Origin: Epichloe hybrida
Lineage: Eukaryota; Ascomycota; Sordariomycetes; Hypocreales; Clavicipitaceae
NCBI GenBank assembly: GCA_019022495.1
Contig: JAFEKR010000048.1
Location: 186,001-250,000 of the forward strand
Direction: 5' to 3'
DNA: 64,000 nucleotides
Shown: in pieces, positions 34,301 through 44,342 of the stretch
Layout of the letters: the number at the start of each line of letters is the position of its first letter
Position numbering within the stretch: the first letter of the stretch is position 1
Position numbers and translations under genes: made by a program
Notes under the pieces: model-generated
Seen by the model: the letters and a program-made list of their open reading frames with translations, nothing else
The model's database searches: none
What the model was told of the DNA's origin: nothing

Positions 34301-37016
34301 GCATTGATTTCTTGAGTCTCTCATAATCTTCATTGACACACTTCTGGGCAGTTGCAATGGAGAAGGCACTCGGGCCAGCTTCTGGCTCGCCTTGCACAAT
34401 CACTGGCAGGGTTGGCAGCTTGCTGTGAGAAACTTTGCCGTGGTCCCGGAAGAGATGAATGAGTTGTTGGCATTGAGTTCTGGCGCGGTGCACAAAGTTG
34501 ACCAGATCTCTGTACGATGATGGTCGATCCAGATCCAAGATACGCTGCAGGTGGTCGGCGTAGCGTGATGGTTCTTGAGATGTCTGACAGTTTTTGGCGA
34601 ATTCATCGATGACCATGCACGCTGCGAGCTGCGTGGATGAGAATGCAGATGTTAAGCCGGGAATAAGCAAGGCGTCATATTCATCAAGACTCGTGGGAGG
34701 AACCAGAGACATGATTTTCCCCATTGCAGTCGAAGCAGAGACTCGAGACCGTATCAGCACATCCATGCCTACCAAATCGACGTCACCTTGCATCATGTGG
34801 CCATCAACATCGTGTGTCATGCCTGTCAAGACTGGCTCATCCGCCTTTGCAGACTTTCGACGGCGCTTCGTTGCTCTGTCCGCTCCTTCTGGCGTTGACA
34901 TTCGCCGACCTGGTGGTGGTGCCATTCCCTGCGCTGAGTACGTACCCCCTGAAGGCTTTTGGAACAAGGTAGCGTTCACGGGGATGGGATTGCGCGAGAT
35001 GCCAATGGGGTGGAGGGTAAGTTGCATGAGAGGGTCAATGTGAGGCGCAAACTCATCGGCAAGGACCGAGGGATTCTTAGCGAGTCTGGCAACCAGTGCA
35101 TTCCAGAGCTCTAATGATGTGCTGAGTGTCTCCTGGTCTCTCTCAACCAGGATATTTTGGAAAATCAGTCTCAAAATTCTGCCATTCAACCACCCATGAG
35201 ATGCGTCATCGCCCAAATTAGCAAATGTCAGCAAAGCTTTCAACACGGCCAGGCGAACCAATGTGATAGTATGACGCAAGAAGGGGTACAGTCGTGGCAC
35301 CAGCAGAGTGAACGACCTTTCTTCATCTTGTGCTGCAGAAGTCTTCATCGCTTCAAGGACTTCGGGGAAGCCGCATAAAGTAGCGAGAAGATCCATGATG
35401 CGGCCAGTACTGGCACTGAGATCGTCGCCCAAATTTGACAAGCTCTCCCAAACAATATTGGTGAGGCCATCCAATTGATTCGGTCGCATCGTGACGAACT
35501 CCTTGGCCATGGGAATCAGAGTAGCAGCACTGACGGAGCGAACATCGTCGTCCACGTCGCCCAATCCCTTCATGACTGCTCTGATAATACCGTCGATCAT
35601 GTCACCATCCAGTAAGAGGAGGTCTTTTCTCACGGCGACGACATATCGAAGGCCGACCATGCCACCGTGGCAAACGGCCCACACAGGGCGCTCGAGCTCT
35701 AGGTCTTCTTGCATGACCATGCGATACAGAATACGATAGATGTCGTGAACAGAGGCGGAGGGGATATGCTTTAGTGCTGAGCCAAGAGTTTGACCAATCG
35801 TCTCCCGGATGGGAGCAACGGATGTGTCTGAACTGTAATCAGTAAACCGATCTAGCATCAAGACGCAGCAAAGGCGACAGGCAAGATCATCCAGCCATTT
35901 GCGATTATGGCTGTCGTTCTCCTCTTTGGACTTTCCATGAATCCGACCAGCACCAGCACCATGGACTCTCACGACATCTCGCAGTCCCATGGCAGCTCCG
36001 TGGCGAGTTTCCCACGAAGAGTCAAAGAGATCAACTTTGAGAAAGTCACACAAACGTTCGTATGGCCACTCAGCTCCCTCCATCGTATCCTCCACCTCGA
36101 GTTCAGACTTGATCGGGATGACAGATCCCTTGAATTCGCTGACAACCTTGGTGTCCTCGTTGACATCGGCAGGGCGTTCCAAATTAAAGTAATCGCTCAT
36201 TCTGCCGTTCTTCTTGGATTCTTCTTCGGCTGCGGGGGTTTCGTCACCGCCAAAACCTTCTGATCCAGCAGTTGCCGAGCGGCGTAGAGACAGGTCGCCA
36301 AATCCTCCTATGCCTTGTGAGGCCTTCATGGCCTCCCTCTTTCGTTTCCGCTTCAACACATTCAGTTGCCTCGAGCTAAGTTGAGAGTCTTCGCCTCCCT
36401 GACGGTGAGACACGCTGTTACTTCTGGCTTGCTCGTTGCCGTTTGTGCCTTCGATTGATGTCATAGGCACAGCCTGGCCATCCGCAATAATTGGCATTTC
36501 TTCGTCTTCGAACTTCCGTCCAAGCAGCCCCAGTCTGCCAAGAAGTGTCTTTTTCTGGTGTACCAAACGCGCTTGTGGGTCCAATGCAGCCAAGTTGTAT
36601 TCAATTCCTCCTCCACGAAGCAATTCTCGACCATACTTCAAAATTGATTCGACATTGAGCGACTCAAATTTTAGCAAATCCCCTTCGACAAGAAGGGAGT
36701 CCCTGTCAGAGTCCTCTTTCTTAATGTGGTCATTTCCGCCAGGACTTTCTCCCTTTTTGGGCTCTGACGAGCCATGCTCTTCGTTCGGATCATAAAGAGG
36801 TGCATTTTCGACAATTTTGCCAATGGCCTTGGCCGCAGTGCTGCGAGTTTCCCAGTCCTTGTGTCTGAGATAGGGGACAACACGAGACAAGAGGTTGAAA
36901 ACCTCGTCTGGATGTTGCTTTTGCCAGTCGGCAAGTTGATTGACGGCGGTTTCTCGAATGAGTCGAGTGCTTCCGGTTTCGAGAATCGTCACCAACCGAT
37001 CCAGTCTAGACGCCAT
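31338..37016 (-). CDS. MOT1: Mot1/BTAF1, TBP-removing Snf2-family ATPase
   Basis: An intronless gene for 1892 aa, close to yeast Mot1 (1867). The N-terminal two thirds are HEAT repeats that clasp TATA-binding protein (opening MASRLDRLVTILETGSTRLIRE, then WETRHGAAMGLRDV). The C-terminal third is a Snf2 ATPase: Walker A DDMGLGKT with Lys1334, Walker B DEGH with Asp1439, TGTPIQNNVLELWS (motif III region), and RAHRIGQKK with GTLEEKI at motif VI. Mot1 uses ATP to strip TBP from DNA and redistributes it between promoters; it acts in the nucleus. It is the longest gene of the window and shows no frame disruption. The final residues are acidic (LDDLGELWDNKQYEES), as in orthologues. Confidence 0.97.
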   Translation of the reverse strand: MASRLDRLVTILETGSTRLIRETAVNQLADWQKQHPDEVFNLLSRVVPYLRHKDWETRSTAAKAIGKIVENAPLYDPNEEHGSSEPKKGESPGGNDHIKKEDSDRDSLLVEGDLLKFESLNVESILKYGRELLRGGGIEYNLAALDPQARLVHQKKTLLGRLGLLGRKFEDEEMPIIADGQAVPMTSIEGTNGNEQARSNSVSHRQGGEDSQLSSRQLNVLKRKRKREAMKASQGIGGFGDLSLRRSATAGSEGFGGDETPAAEEESKKNGRMSDYFNLERPADVNEDTKVVSEFKGSVIPIKSELEVEDTMEGAEWPYERLCDFLKVDLFDSSWETRHGAAMGLRDVVRVHGAGAGRIHGKSKEENDSHNRKWLDDLACRLCCVLMLDRFTDYSSDTSVAPIRETIGQTLGSALKHIPSASVHDIYRILYRMVMQEDLELERPVWAVCHGGMVGLRYVVAVRKDLLLLDGDMIDGIIRAVMKGLGDVDDDVRSVSAATLIPMAKEFVTMRPNQLDGLTNIVWESLSNLGDDLSASTGRIMDLLATLCGFPEVLEAMKTSAAQDEERSFTLLVPRLYPFLRHTITLVRLAVLKALLTFANLGDDASHGWLNGRILRLIFQNILVERDQETLSTSLELWNALVARLAKNPSVLADEFAPHIDPLMQLTLHPIGISRNPIPVNATLFQKPSGGTYSAQGMAPPPGRRMSTPEGADRATKRRRKSAKADEPVLTGMTHDVDGHMMQGDVDLVGMDVLIRSRVSASTAMGKIMSLVPPTSLDEYDALLIPGLTSAFSSTQLAACMVIDEFAKNCQTSQEPSRYADHLQRILDLDRPSSYRDLVNFVHRARTQCQQLIHLFRDHGKVSHSKLPTLPVIVQGEPEAGPSAFSIATAQKCVNEDYERLKKSMPPGQRLIASQQLEEARAVAASVIEEATAFKDARDMRIKAGAACALVAMKLLPKKPSPLIRGIMESVKTEESQLLQHRSSATIAQLVQLFAEKGRKAPADKVVANLVKFSCVEVAETPEFPVHASKTSCVLSLQKEEDRVDHADAAKWAKEAKAARITRRGAKEALEILSKAYGPQLLETVPSLRVFMEDPLAKAFSGDLPPEAKDAELTFGQEIVDAMSVIRMMMPTLDVALHPFVMSLMPLIIKALHSELSVFRYMAAKCLATICSVITVEGMTALVEKVLPSISNPLDLKFRQGVTEAIYHLIAVMGDAILPYVIFLIVPVLGRMSDSDNEIRLIATTSFATLVKLVPLEAGIPDPPGLSEELLKGRDRERTFIAQLLDPKKVEQFKIPVAIKAELRSYQQEGVNWLNFLNKYHLHGILCDDMGLGKTLQTICIVASDHHQRQEEFAKTGAAEVKRMPSLIVCPPTLSGHWQQEIKNYAPFLTVTAYVGPPAERRALGSKLGETDIVVTSYDVCRNDTDVLNNHSWNYIVLDEGHLIKNPKAKITQAVKRLASNHRLILTGTPIQNNVLELWSLFDFLMPGFLGAEKVFLDRFAKPIAASRFSKASSKEQEAGALAIEALHKQVLPFLLRRLKEEVLNDLPPKILQNYYCDLSDLQKKLFDDFTKKQGQKLQAEAGRDDKDAKQHIFQALQYMRKLCNSPAMVMKPGSPLYDDTQKILHKQGTTIEDAVHAPKLTALRDLLVDCGIGGDDGDVNDPLYQPIKPHRALIFCQMKEMLDMVQNKVLKELLPSVSHLRLDGSVEANKRQDIVNKFNSDPSYDVLLLTTSVGGLGLNLTGADTVIFVEHDWNPQKDLQAMDRAHRIGQKKVVNVYRLITRGTLEEKILSLQRFKIDVASTVVNQQNAGLATMDTDQILDLFNLGDSGPSLITDRPQNELEGREEDMVDVETGDLRQPGKKAWLDDLGELWDNKQYEESFDLDDFMKTMS

Positions 37017-39067
37017 TGTGGTCTAAAGACAATGTGGATGCGATATGATTTTCTGATCATACCATTGATGACTAATAATTAAGGCGTCCCTTTTTCGAGG
37101 TGCAGTTACTGGACGATTGGCCAATGCACTGCACCCCGGGGAAAGTGATGTGTGAACTGATGGCTTCCGGTACGACAATTACAATCCGATGATGATTGAG
37201 CCTCGCAGGGAGTCAACGAGGGTGGCCTGGAGCCTTTGCGTGTCGATGAGAAGAAAGAGGTAACCTCAAGTGACGGCCCAGCTAACCAGAAGAATGAAGC
37301 CACATGAGTCTTACCGCGAGGCCTGGTAATGTATAAATTTTCGGCGAAGATGGTTGGGCTGCTGGTGTATGTATAGCATAGACGTGAGAAGCCGCCCTTG
37401 AAGTTTATAGTGTGGGTGAGTTGATGATGATGCCTACACCAGCTGCAAGCAGATGTCCACTCAAAAGCTACTAGCTGTAGGTAGCAGACAGCTGTAGGTG
37501 GCAGGTAGCAGACAGCTGTAGGTGGCAGGTAGCAGACAGCTGTAGGTGGCAGGTAGCAGACAGCTGTAGGTGGCAGGTAGCTTCCAGATGTGGCTGCGGG
37601 TTGTGGCTGGAGTTGATGCTGTGGCGCTCCCCCCCTGTGCGATGCGTGAGCGTGCGCGTGCGCGTGAGCCAAGTAATTTAGGCGCGTGACCGGTGGTTGT
37701 GTCTGTCGGGTGCGTGGGTGCGTGTTTTGTGCGGCGGCGCACTGCGATGCGATGCGAGTGCGTCGGTCACGGCTGGTGGCTCTCAGCTGGGGACGGGACG
37801 GGAGAAATCGAGTGGAGGGCAGGCCCGATCTTTGTATAATGTGTGTCCTGTATTTTTATACACGCGCCGCCCAGCCTGCCAACCAACGGTTTCTGTCGCT
37901 GCTTTTCGCTTAATTTCCCTCTTAGTCCGACTAGCCCCGTTCTGTGGCTGGGGCTCCGCTCTGGTCTCTCTCTGGTCTGGTCTCCATGGTCATTGCGCAA
38001 GAGCTCCCACGAAAAATGCTGTTGTTGGCGACAAAGTCGATTGAGTCGAATTTGCGTCTTCTTTTTTCCTTCTTTTCTTTTCTGCCCCTGTCACTGAGAT
38101 TGCTTCTCACTCCGTAATGGCAGTGAACATCGGATCGAATCGGCATGCCGCCGCCTTTGTGCACAGTAGACACTATTCGAAACTTGTCCTGTATCGTGCA
38201 TATGCATGCACCCCTGCAGGGAAGATAGATAAGATGTCTGGCAATCCGTACGGAGTGTGGGATTACTGATGGATTTATGGATTGTTCGCCTCTTGCTGCC
38301 AGTACAGTGGTGTATATGCTTTTTGAGTGGTTGGTTGTCCCTTCCTTTCCATGACCGGTTCCATGGCCGGCAATTGGTGTGGCCTGGCGGGCGACGGATG
38401 ATAATCTTTGTCGTTGCACTGATGTCTGATTGATGGCAACTCTCCCAATTCGCCAAAGCCTGTGACCCCCTGCGAACAAGACACTCCTAATAATAAGATT
38501 TTGGCATGTTACTTTGCGAGGAACCTGCGGACAGCACCAGGCAAGGCATTGCCTATACGGATTAGTGGCTGCGTCTTCGGAACATTCGGTTCGCTCGAGG
38601 TGGGCCCCTTTTTTCGGTCCTGATTTTTCCACCACGGCTATGGCTGTTCTTTTCAGGACGATGAGATGACCAGAGACCAGAAGCCATTTACGCGCCTACT
38701 TCCTCCGCTCTCTTCAAGTGCTGTATCTAGGCAAGGCATGCATGCATTGGCTGTCTCCGATGCCTCGTGTCAGCTGTGTCAGAACATGACACTCCGCGGC
38801 TCAAGGTTGTACGACTTCCAGAAACACCTGTGCGTCAAGAACCCGACCATAGCGAGAACCGATCCGCAAGAAACGACGTCCAAATGGATTGAAATACGAT
38901 TCTGCTCATTTTGACCACGATGTATCAACTGGCATGGGTTTGTCGCCGACGCTTCCTCGTGATATGGCAATGACGCCTTGGCTAGGTACACCATTCCTCA
39001 TGACGAGAGGCAAGTCCTATCATTGCAGCCACCTGCGACCATCCAGTTCATCAAGGAGCGAACGTAG
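37017..39067. other. Intergenic region upstream of MOT1
   Basis: About 2 kb without a supported gene. It holds the MOT1 promoter, a 24-bp tandem repeat (annotated separately), a GT/GCG-rich stretch at about 37630-37790, and near-copies of TACTCCGTA at about 38108 and 38246. Open frames in this stretch have no domain. Confidence 0.4.
37474..37580 (+). repeat. 24-bp tandem repeat upstream of MOT1
   Basis: Three perfect 24-bp units (37491-37514, 37515-37538, 37539-37562) flanked by two partial ones (37474-37490 and 37563-37580). The unit reads GCTGTAGGTGGCAG followed by GTAGCAGACA. It lies about 460-560 bp upstream of the MOT1 start codon. Because the unit is a multiple of three it opens a spurious frame on the minus strand with a repeated PPTAVCYL peptide; I do not regard that as a gene. 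Confidence 0.9.
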
Positions 39068-39599
39068 CTATTCTTCGACTGCCGGTGGATACTCCCAGTC
39101 GTCTAGGAAAGCACACGTCTCGAACATGTCGTAATCGCATCTTCGGTTTTCAAGAAAGCAAAAAGTTATATTGCCTGCCAACTACCGCCTTGGACCATTT
39201 GAAACCTACGCTCCTCAACCCAACTCATTCTTTGTTCCCATGGCCGACCGCCGCAGTCATGGGCCACGTGATCCACTCCTTCGCCGTGAGGATCGAGGAA
39301 CTCATTGATCATACTTGGTCCGCGATAGTGGCTGAATAGTTTCATAAACGAGATTCCCAACCTCTGCGAAGCAGCGAAGCACACCTTGAGAGTGAATTCG
39401 ACCGGTTTGCTTCGAAAGGTCTGGCTGGTCGTGTTCCAGGGCGAGAACGTGTAACTCTTTCAGAGTCCTATGCCGAGTTGAAGAAAGCCTTTCAAGGGCG
39501 ATTGTGGTCGCGCGTCACGACACAGACTTCAACAACGGAGCCCAGAAAATTCACTTGTCCGCGCGTAGGAGCATATTCTGCATCTGTGTTGGAACCCAT
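39068..39599 (-). pseudogene. Decayed VOC/glyoxalase-like protein gene
   Basis: Fragments of one protein family are spread over the minus strand in different frames. From the 5' end: MGSNTDAEYAP; a strand with VVEVCVVTRDH; YTFSPWNTTSQTF; KPVEFTLKVCFA; then GPSMINEFLDPHGEGVDHVA and CGGRPWEQRMSWVE with MVQGGSWQ; finally, in another frame, MFETCAFLDDWEYPPAVEE before a stop at 39068-39070. This order is that of fungal VOC (glyoxalase/bleomycin-resistance/dioxygenase superfamily) proteins of about 170 aa. At least three frame changes and internal stops (for example after GSWQAI and after LGIGL) break it. Base composition is normal, so decay is by indels and not RIP. Reading ends at the neighbouring accessory genes, suggesting gene loss in progress. 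Confidence 0.75.
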
Positions 39600-40102
39600 C
39601 TTGGTAGGGCTGCTGAATAGCGGTCAAAGTCGTGCGTTGTCTTGGCGAATATTTGAGAGCCGCCAGGTGTATCACGTCCGAGACATCACCTTCCGCGATA
39701 GATTTAGTCTTCTATCTTCTCATCAAAATCCATGAAAAAAAACCGTTGATGCATGCGACTACACGCTGGCCAGGTCGTCGAAGAAATTGAACCCACTAAC
39801 GACATGTATGTATGTAATCCGTAATCCGTAGTCATATGCATATAGCGCAGGCAGGACCCACAATGACTATGCATCGCCCTGCTTCCCTAATAATAATAAT
39901 AATAATAATAACTGCCTTACGGATCCGTATCCGCGTGCTCATTGACGTCTCTATATTATACTATATCCATAAGACTTGCGGAAGTGTAAAGTGGCGCCAT
40001 TCTCGGGCGATATGAGATATGGGTTCTCAATTCCTCCCAATAAGGCCGAATTATCCGACTGAGCCCTCGCTTGCCTTTCCTTCGAGCGATTAGCCAGCCA
40101 AC
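39600..40102. other. Intergenic region upstream of the 5'-nucleotidase
   Basis: 503 bp; contains an (AAT)n microsatellite at about 39888-39911 and repeated ATCCGTA at 39818-39830. No gene is seen. It must hold the promoter of the nucleotidase gene. Confidence 0.4.
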
Positions 40103-42199
40103 ATGGTCCATTTACGAGACATCACGCTCCTTCATTTTAACGACGTGGTATGTACAAATCCCCAACAACTACTTATACCTAAATGCAGTCTGTGCAAAAT
40201 CTGAGGCCATTTTCGCACTCCTGCTGCAGTATCATATCGCCGACGCCGACCATGTTGCACGCTTCGCCTCCATCATGGCCGACCCCAGCCTTGTCACCAG
40301 TGACGTCTCTGTCCCAGGGCATCAGCTGCGGCTTTTCAGCGGCGATGCATTCTCTCCCTCATTAGAAGCATCCGTTCTTCATGGTGGACACATGCCAGAG
40401 GTGCTTAACGCCATGAAAATCGACGTTGCCTGTTATGGAAACCATGACTTTGACTTTGGCGAGAGTCGCCTCAATGACTTGTCTGATATGACGTCGTTTC
40501 CGTGGACGTTGACGAATGTGCTTCGTGACCAATCTCAATCACACAGTGAACAGAAAAGCAAGCTATTAGCCCGGGCACACGAATATCTTGTTCGAGAAGT
40601 CGCCGGACTCAGGATAGGCTTCTTTGGCTTGGCTGGGACGTAAGTTGCCCCTGCTTTTCTTCATTCTTGGATACGTAATCATGAATTTCTTCACCTTTGG
40701 GGGGGTTTCTTTTTTTTTTTTTCTCCCTTTTCTTACTTACAAATTCCCTTTGTTAGTGATTGGCCATCAAACTGCCAGCATTTACCGAGCTGCGACATAA
40801 AAGATCCTGCTGCCTTTGCAAATCGCACGGCGCGACAACTGCGAGAGCGGGAAAGATGTGATCTTGTAATCGCATTGACACACATGCGTCTAGCAGAGGA
40901 CATGGCTGTTTCGAAAAGTACTCAAACTGGCAGCGGAAGAATAGATCTGTTGCTAGGTGGTCATGATCATGACATTGTTCAACGAGCTTTCACTGACTCG
41001 GATACCAACCCCAACGTTGTTCGAGAGGGCTCCCATCCTGGTGATGGCGCTGTGTTATCTCCCTTGGGTGACGTGCATATTGTGAAAAGCGGCACTGATT
41101 GGAAAGGATTGTCAATAATGCGGCTAAGGGTGGCCAAATATCCTGATGGGACTTCATCAATATTGCATACAAAGCGTAAGTGTTGAGATGTTCTGCCTCC
41201 CTGCACCTCTATTCGCTGCTTCTTTTATCGATCCAATTCTGGGAAGATCTTCCTAACTCTTCATGTGTTTCCTACCCTACTCACTTCATGTCTTTCCAAC
41301 CCGTTGTGAAGGACGACGAAGCTGACAACTGATGCATCCATCACGTAGTCACCCAGGTCCCAGACATAAAAAGTCTGCCAAACTACGCGAAAATACCGCC
41401 ATGTCCCAAGACCTCACAAGTCATCGCAGGCGTTCAAGCCAAGGTCGCCAAGATGGTGGCAAAGCCCCTGGTCATGACCGATGTGCCGCTCGAAGGCAGG
41501 ACCGCCGTTGTTCGAAGCAGAGAAGCCAACCTGGGCAATATGCTTGCTGACATAGTCCGGTCCTTTTACAACACGGACATTGCATTCGTCAACAGTGGAG
41601 CTATCCGATGTGACAGGATCATCAATCCTGGACCGGATGAACCCATGCTAATCCGAGACATCATCGACATCAGCCCTTTTGACAATGCCTTTGTGGTAAA
41701 ACGTGTCAGTGGCCGCGTCCTGGCTGAGGCGCTCGAAAACTCAGTCTCCGATGCGCACACAGATGGGCGTTTTCTGCAAACATCAGGTCTGGGCATGACA
41801 GTTGACTGGGCCTGCAGTGAGGGAAAGCGAGTCAGCGACATCGTTTACATGCCGAGAAACAGCCCGCCAAGGTTAGTGGCACCCGAAACCACCTACACGG
41901 TTGCCATGGTGGACTTTATAGCATCAGGCTTTGATGGCTATTCCTGCTTCCGCGCCGCAGAGAGCCTTGTGGATGCAGAGGGCGCCATGACAGACACAAA
42001 TCTCCTGCTACAGGTGTTTGAGTCTACGGGCGAAGGAGACAAAGACGATGGAGGATGGCCGATCGTGGACGAGAACACGGAAGGGATAAGAAGAGCACAG
42101 AAGGAAATCATATTCAGACGGCATCCGGTGAGTGGATTACCCGTTGTCTCGCCATGTGTGGAGGGCCGCATAAAAGTCATCAACAGGCCGAATCTGTAG
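40103..42199 (+). CDS. 5'-nucleotidase family metallophosphoesterase (cytosolic type)
   Basis: Four exons: 40103-40147, 40230-40639, 40757-41175 and 41349-42199 (introns 82, 117 and 173 bp), 574 aa. N-terminal calcineurin-like phosphoesterase domain: ITLLHFNDVYHI holds the first Asp/His metal ligands, YGNHDFDFG the Asn/His pair, LTHMRLAED and GGHDHD the remaining histidines. The C-terminal 5'-nucleotidase domain shows ANLGNMLADIVR, FVNSGAIRCD and the substrate-stacking region SGFDGYSCF. Family members hydrolyse 5'-nucleotides or nucleotide sugars. Unlike UshA or CD73 there is no signal peptide and no GPI tail, so an intracellular enzyme is inferred. The third intron is long for this window. 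The gene lies beside a methyltransferase and a sugar-type dehydrogenase-aminotransferase. Confidence 0.88.
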
Positions 42200-43217
42200 G
42201 TTGGTGCACGTTCCGATTTTAGACACAGAAGCCGAGATAGACTCGATTATGCACAAAACAGACTAGACAGTAGTCGCAATGAATAGACGAGACTGGTACC
42301 TGGTACCCGCAGAGTTTTCAATTGCGTGGCATATCAATTGTTCTTACATCTGCTTGTCAAAGACTACTTGGATAAATTCTTTTTTGCCCTCTATTCTGTT
42401 TCTTTGTTTCTATCGGACAGAGCGTCCTCGCAAGATTAGACTTTTTTATATCTGTTTTTTCTCCTTCACTTTGTTGAAGGTCAGAGGCAACAAGTCGGTA
42501 CCACTTTCCACCAGCCCCTTTCTGGCCATGACCCAAGTTACAATGGGCTTTGTACCTACGAATAGGGATTATAGAGAATCCCTGCGAATACCCGGTCTTC
42601 GGTCCTTGGAGATGCAAGATTTGTGAAGCAAACATGTTGCTCTCGAGCAGCACAGCTTCTTGGCAGCTCATGCTAGGGAATGCTTGATTGATTGGACCTT
42701 CACCGGCGTGCAGAAAGATCACCAGCTCATTCGCTGAGTTTGACCTGGTATGGGACTCCGGGAGTTCGAATCCCATCTTGCGTCTCGGTGAGACGTGCGG
42801 TAGCATTCGATTCGATTCCTCTTCACCATTGAGTCAGCTGACGCCTCTGGGCGATGACATTGATCAGAGGTCGTTGATGACACCAACGGCTTCGAGTTAG
42901 TTCTGTGACCAGCCCGGATTCAAGCGGGGCATTCAAGCGGGGCATTCAAGCGTCCCCCCCCCCAACATTGTAGGGCTCAGATGACAACAACGCTGCGCTG
43001 TGCCGTCTCACTGCATTTCCCACGTATTGCCATTGTCGTGTTGTAGTCGCCTCAGCTGACGCGGGATAACAAATGGAAATGGCATATATTAGTATCAAAA
43101 CAGTAGTAGACGTTGGGGGGCAAGGCGAAAGGCATCTTGGCAGGCTGGCATGTCAACGAAGCCAACGATTTGGTAAAAAAAGTCTTTTTTTTTTTTTTTT
43201 TTCTCTTTCTTGAAGCC
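42200..43217. other. Intergenic region between nucleotidase and methyltransferase
   Basis: About 1 kb; no supported gene. It contains three direct copies of a 13-bp unit ATTCAAGCGGGGC starting at about 42918 (the last partial), followed by a C8 run, and a T19 run just before the methyltransferase start. GTTCGAATCC at about 42763 resembles a tRNA T-loop, but no tRNA can be folded around it. Confidence 0.4.
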
Positions 43218-44003
43218 ATGGCTACATTTCAGGAGGTGAAGCGTGATTACGACACCCAAGCCCAGGGCTACAATGACATAACCCATCTGCCCTGCAACAT
43301 GCTCGAGACGCAACTTCTCGAGGCGGCCCTCGGCGACTGCACCGGCCTCCACGTGCTCGACTTGGGCGGCGGTTCCGGTCTGCACGCCCGCCAGGCCGTC
43401 GACGCGGGCGCCGCGTCCGTCGACATCATCGACCTGTCCACCGAGATGCTTCGCGTGGCCGAGGCAGAGGAGGAGAAGCTCGGCCGCGCAGGCAGCAAGG
43501 TCCAGGTCCGATGCTTCGAAGCCGATGTCACCAAGCCCCTCGACCACCTCGACCTGCGGCCCCAATACGACCTCGTCATGTCAAACTTCTGCTTCGACCA
43601 CGCCACGACGCGCCCGGAGCTCGAGGCCATGTGGCGCAATGCAGTGTCCTACCTGAAGCCCGGGGGCCGCTTCGTGGGCGCCCGCGTCGGCAACATGAAG
43701 AGCGAGGCTGCCACGGGGGGCAAATACGGCGTCACGTACAAGGATTTCCAGGACATTCCCGGCGGCGTCCGCTACCGTTACCGCATCAACACCAGGGAGC
43801 CCGTCGAGTTCGAGGCCTGTTCGCTGGCGCTGAGCTACGAGGGTGGCACCGAGATGCACAGCCAATTCGGCCTTGTCGACTACGAGGAGGTGCCGCTGAC
43901 GAGCGCAAAGACTATTCGCGATGATCCTGCGTTCTGGAAGACGTTTCTGGATGATCCTAGTATGGCTGTTGTCAAAGCTACCAAAGCTGTTGCTGTGAAC
44001 TAG
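43218..44003 (+). CDS. SAM-dependent methyltransferase
   Basis: A single exon encodes 261 aa. The start at 43218 (ATGGCTACATTTCAGG) follows a poly-T tract; an in-frame upstream ATG would translate the tract into phenylalanines and is rejected. The class I methyltransferase fold is clear: VLDLGGGSG at residues 46-54 (SAM motif I), DIIDLSTEM (acidic loop), CFEADVTKPL (motif II region), YDLVMSNFCFDH (motif IV) and LKPGGRF (post-motif). The C-terminal half has the YKDFQDIPGG/YRYRINTREP element seen in small-molecule methyltransferases of the toxoflavin-synthase-like group. The codons are unusually GC-rich at the third position compared with the neighbours. The substrate is unknown; a role in the pathway of the adjacent fused enzyme is possible. 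Confidence 0.85.
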   Translation: MATFQEVKRDYDTQAQGYNDITHLPCNMLETQLLEAALGDCTGLHVLDLGGGSGLHARQAVDAGAASVDIIDLSTEMLRVAEAEEEKLGRAGSKVQVRCFEADVTKPLDHLDLRPQYDLVMSNFCFDHATTRPELEAMWRNAVSYLKPGGRFVGARVGNMKSEAATGGKYGVTYKDFQDIPGGVRYRYRINTREPVEFEACSLALSYEGGTEMHSQFGLVDYEEVPLTSAKTIRDDPAFWKTFLDDPSMAVVKATKAVAVN

Positions 44004-44342
44004 ATGCGACCTCTCTATAGGAGGCTAAGATAGTGTAGCTTGTTCCGTAGGGTGGTGGGTTGTTAATACGCCGCTCTTCATCTCAATTGCCGTGCTTGGT
44101 GAAGAAGGGTTGGGCTTTTCTGTCTTTTTTTTTTTTTCTTTTTTTTTTTTTAAATTTGTGACAAGTCTATGGCATGGCTATTCGTCATGGGTACGTGTGT
44201 GTGAATGACTTGAGTTGGAGCAGCTTCACCTAATTCTACTGAAAGTCGACACATCAAGACCCGAGGACAACAAAAACGAGAGTCGGTCAATGAGTCTATA
44301 TCTACGTAGGAAGGGGTTTACAATCACACAGTCTTGTTTCCC
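44004..44342. other. Convergent 3' intergenic region
   Basis: 339 bp between the ends of the methyltransferase and the fused dehydrogenase-aminotransferase. A T-rich block (about 44125-44152) is the only visible feature. Confidence 0.4.

Noticed and set aside
37106..37672. 188-codon minus-strand frame with PPTAVCYL repeats
   Set aside because: Generated by the 24-bp tandem repeat; no start context, domain or homologous feel outside the repeat.
42755..42775. tRNA-like T-loop GTTCGAATCC
   Set aside because: The adjoining bases do not form a T-stem, acceptor stem or anticodon arm.
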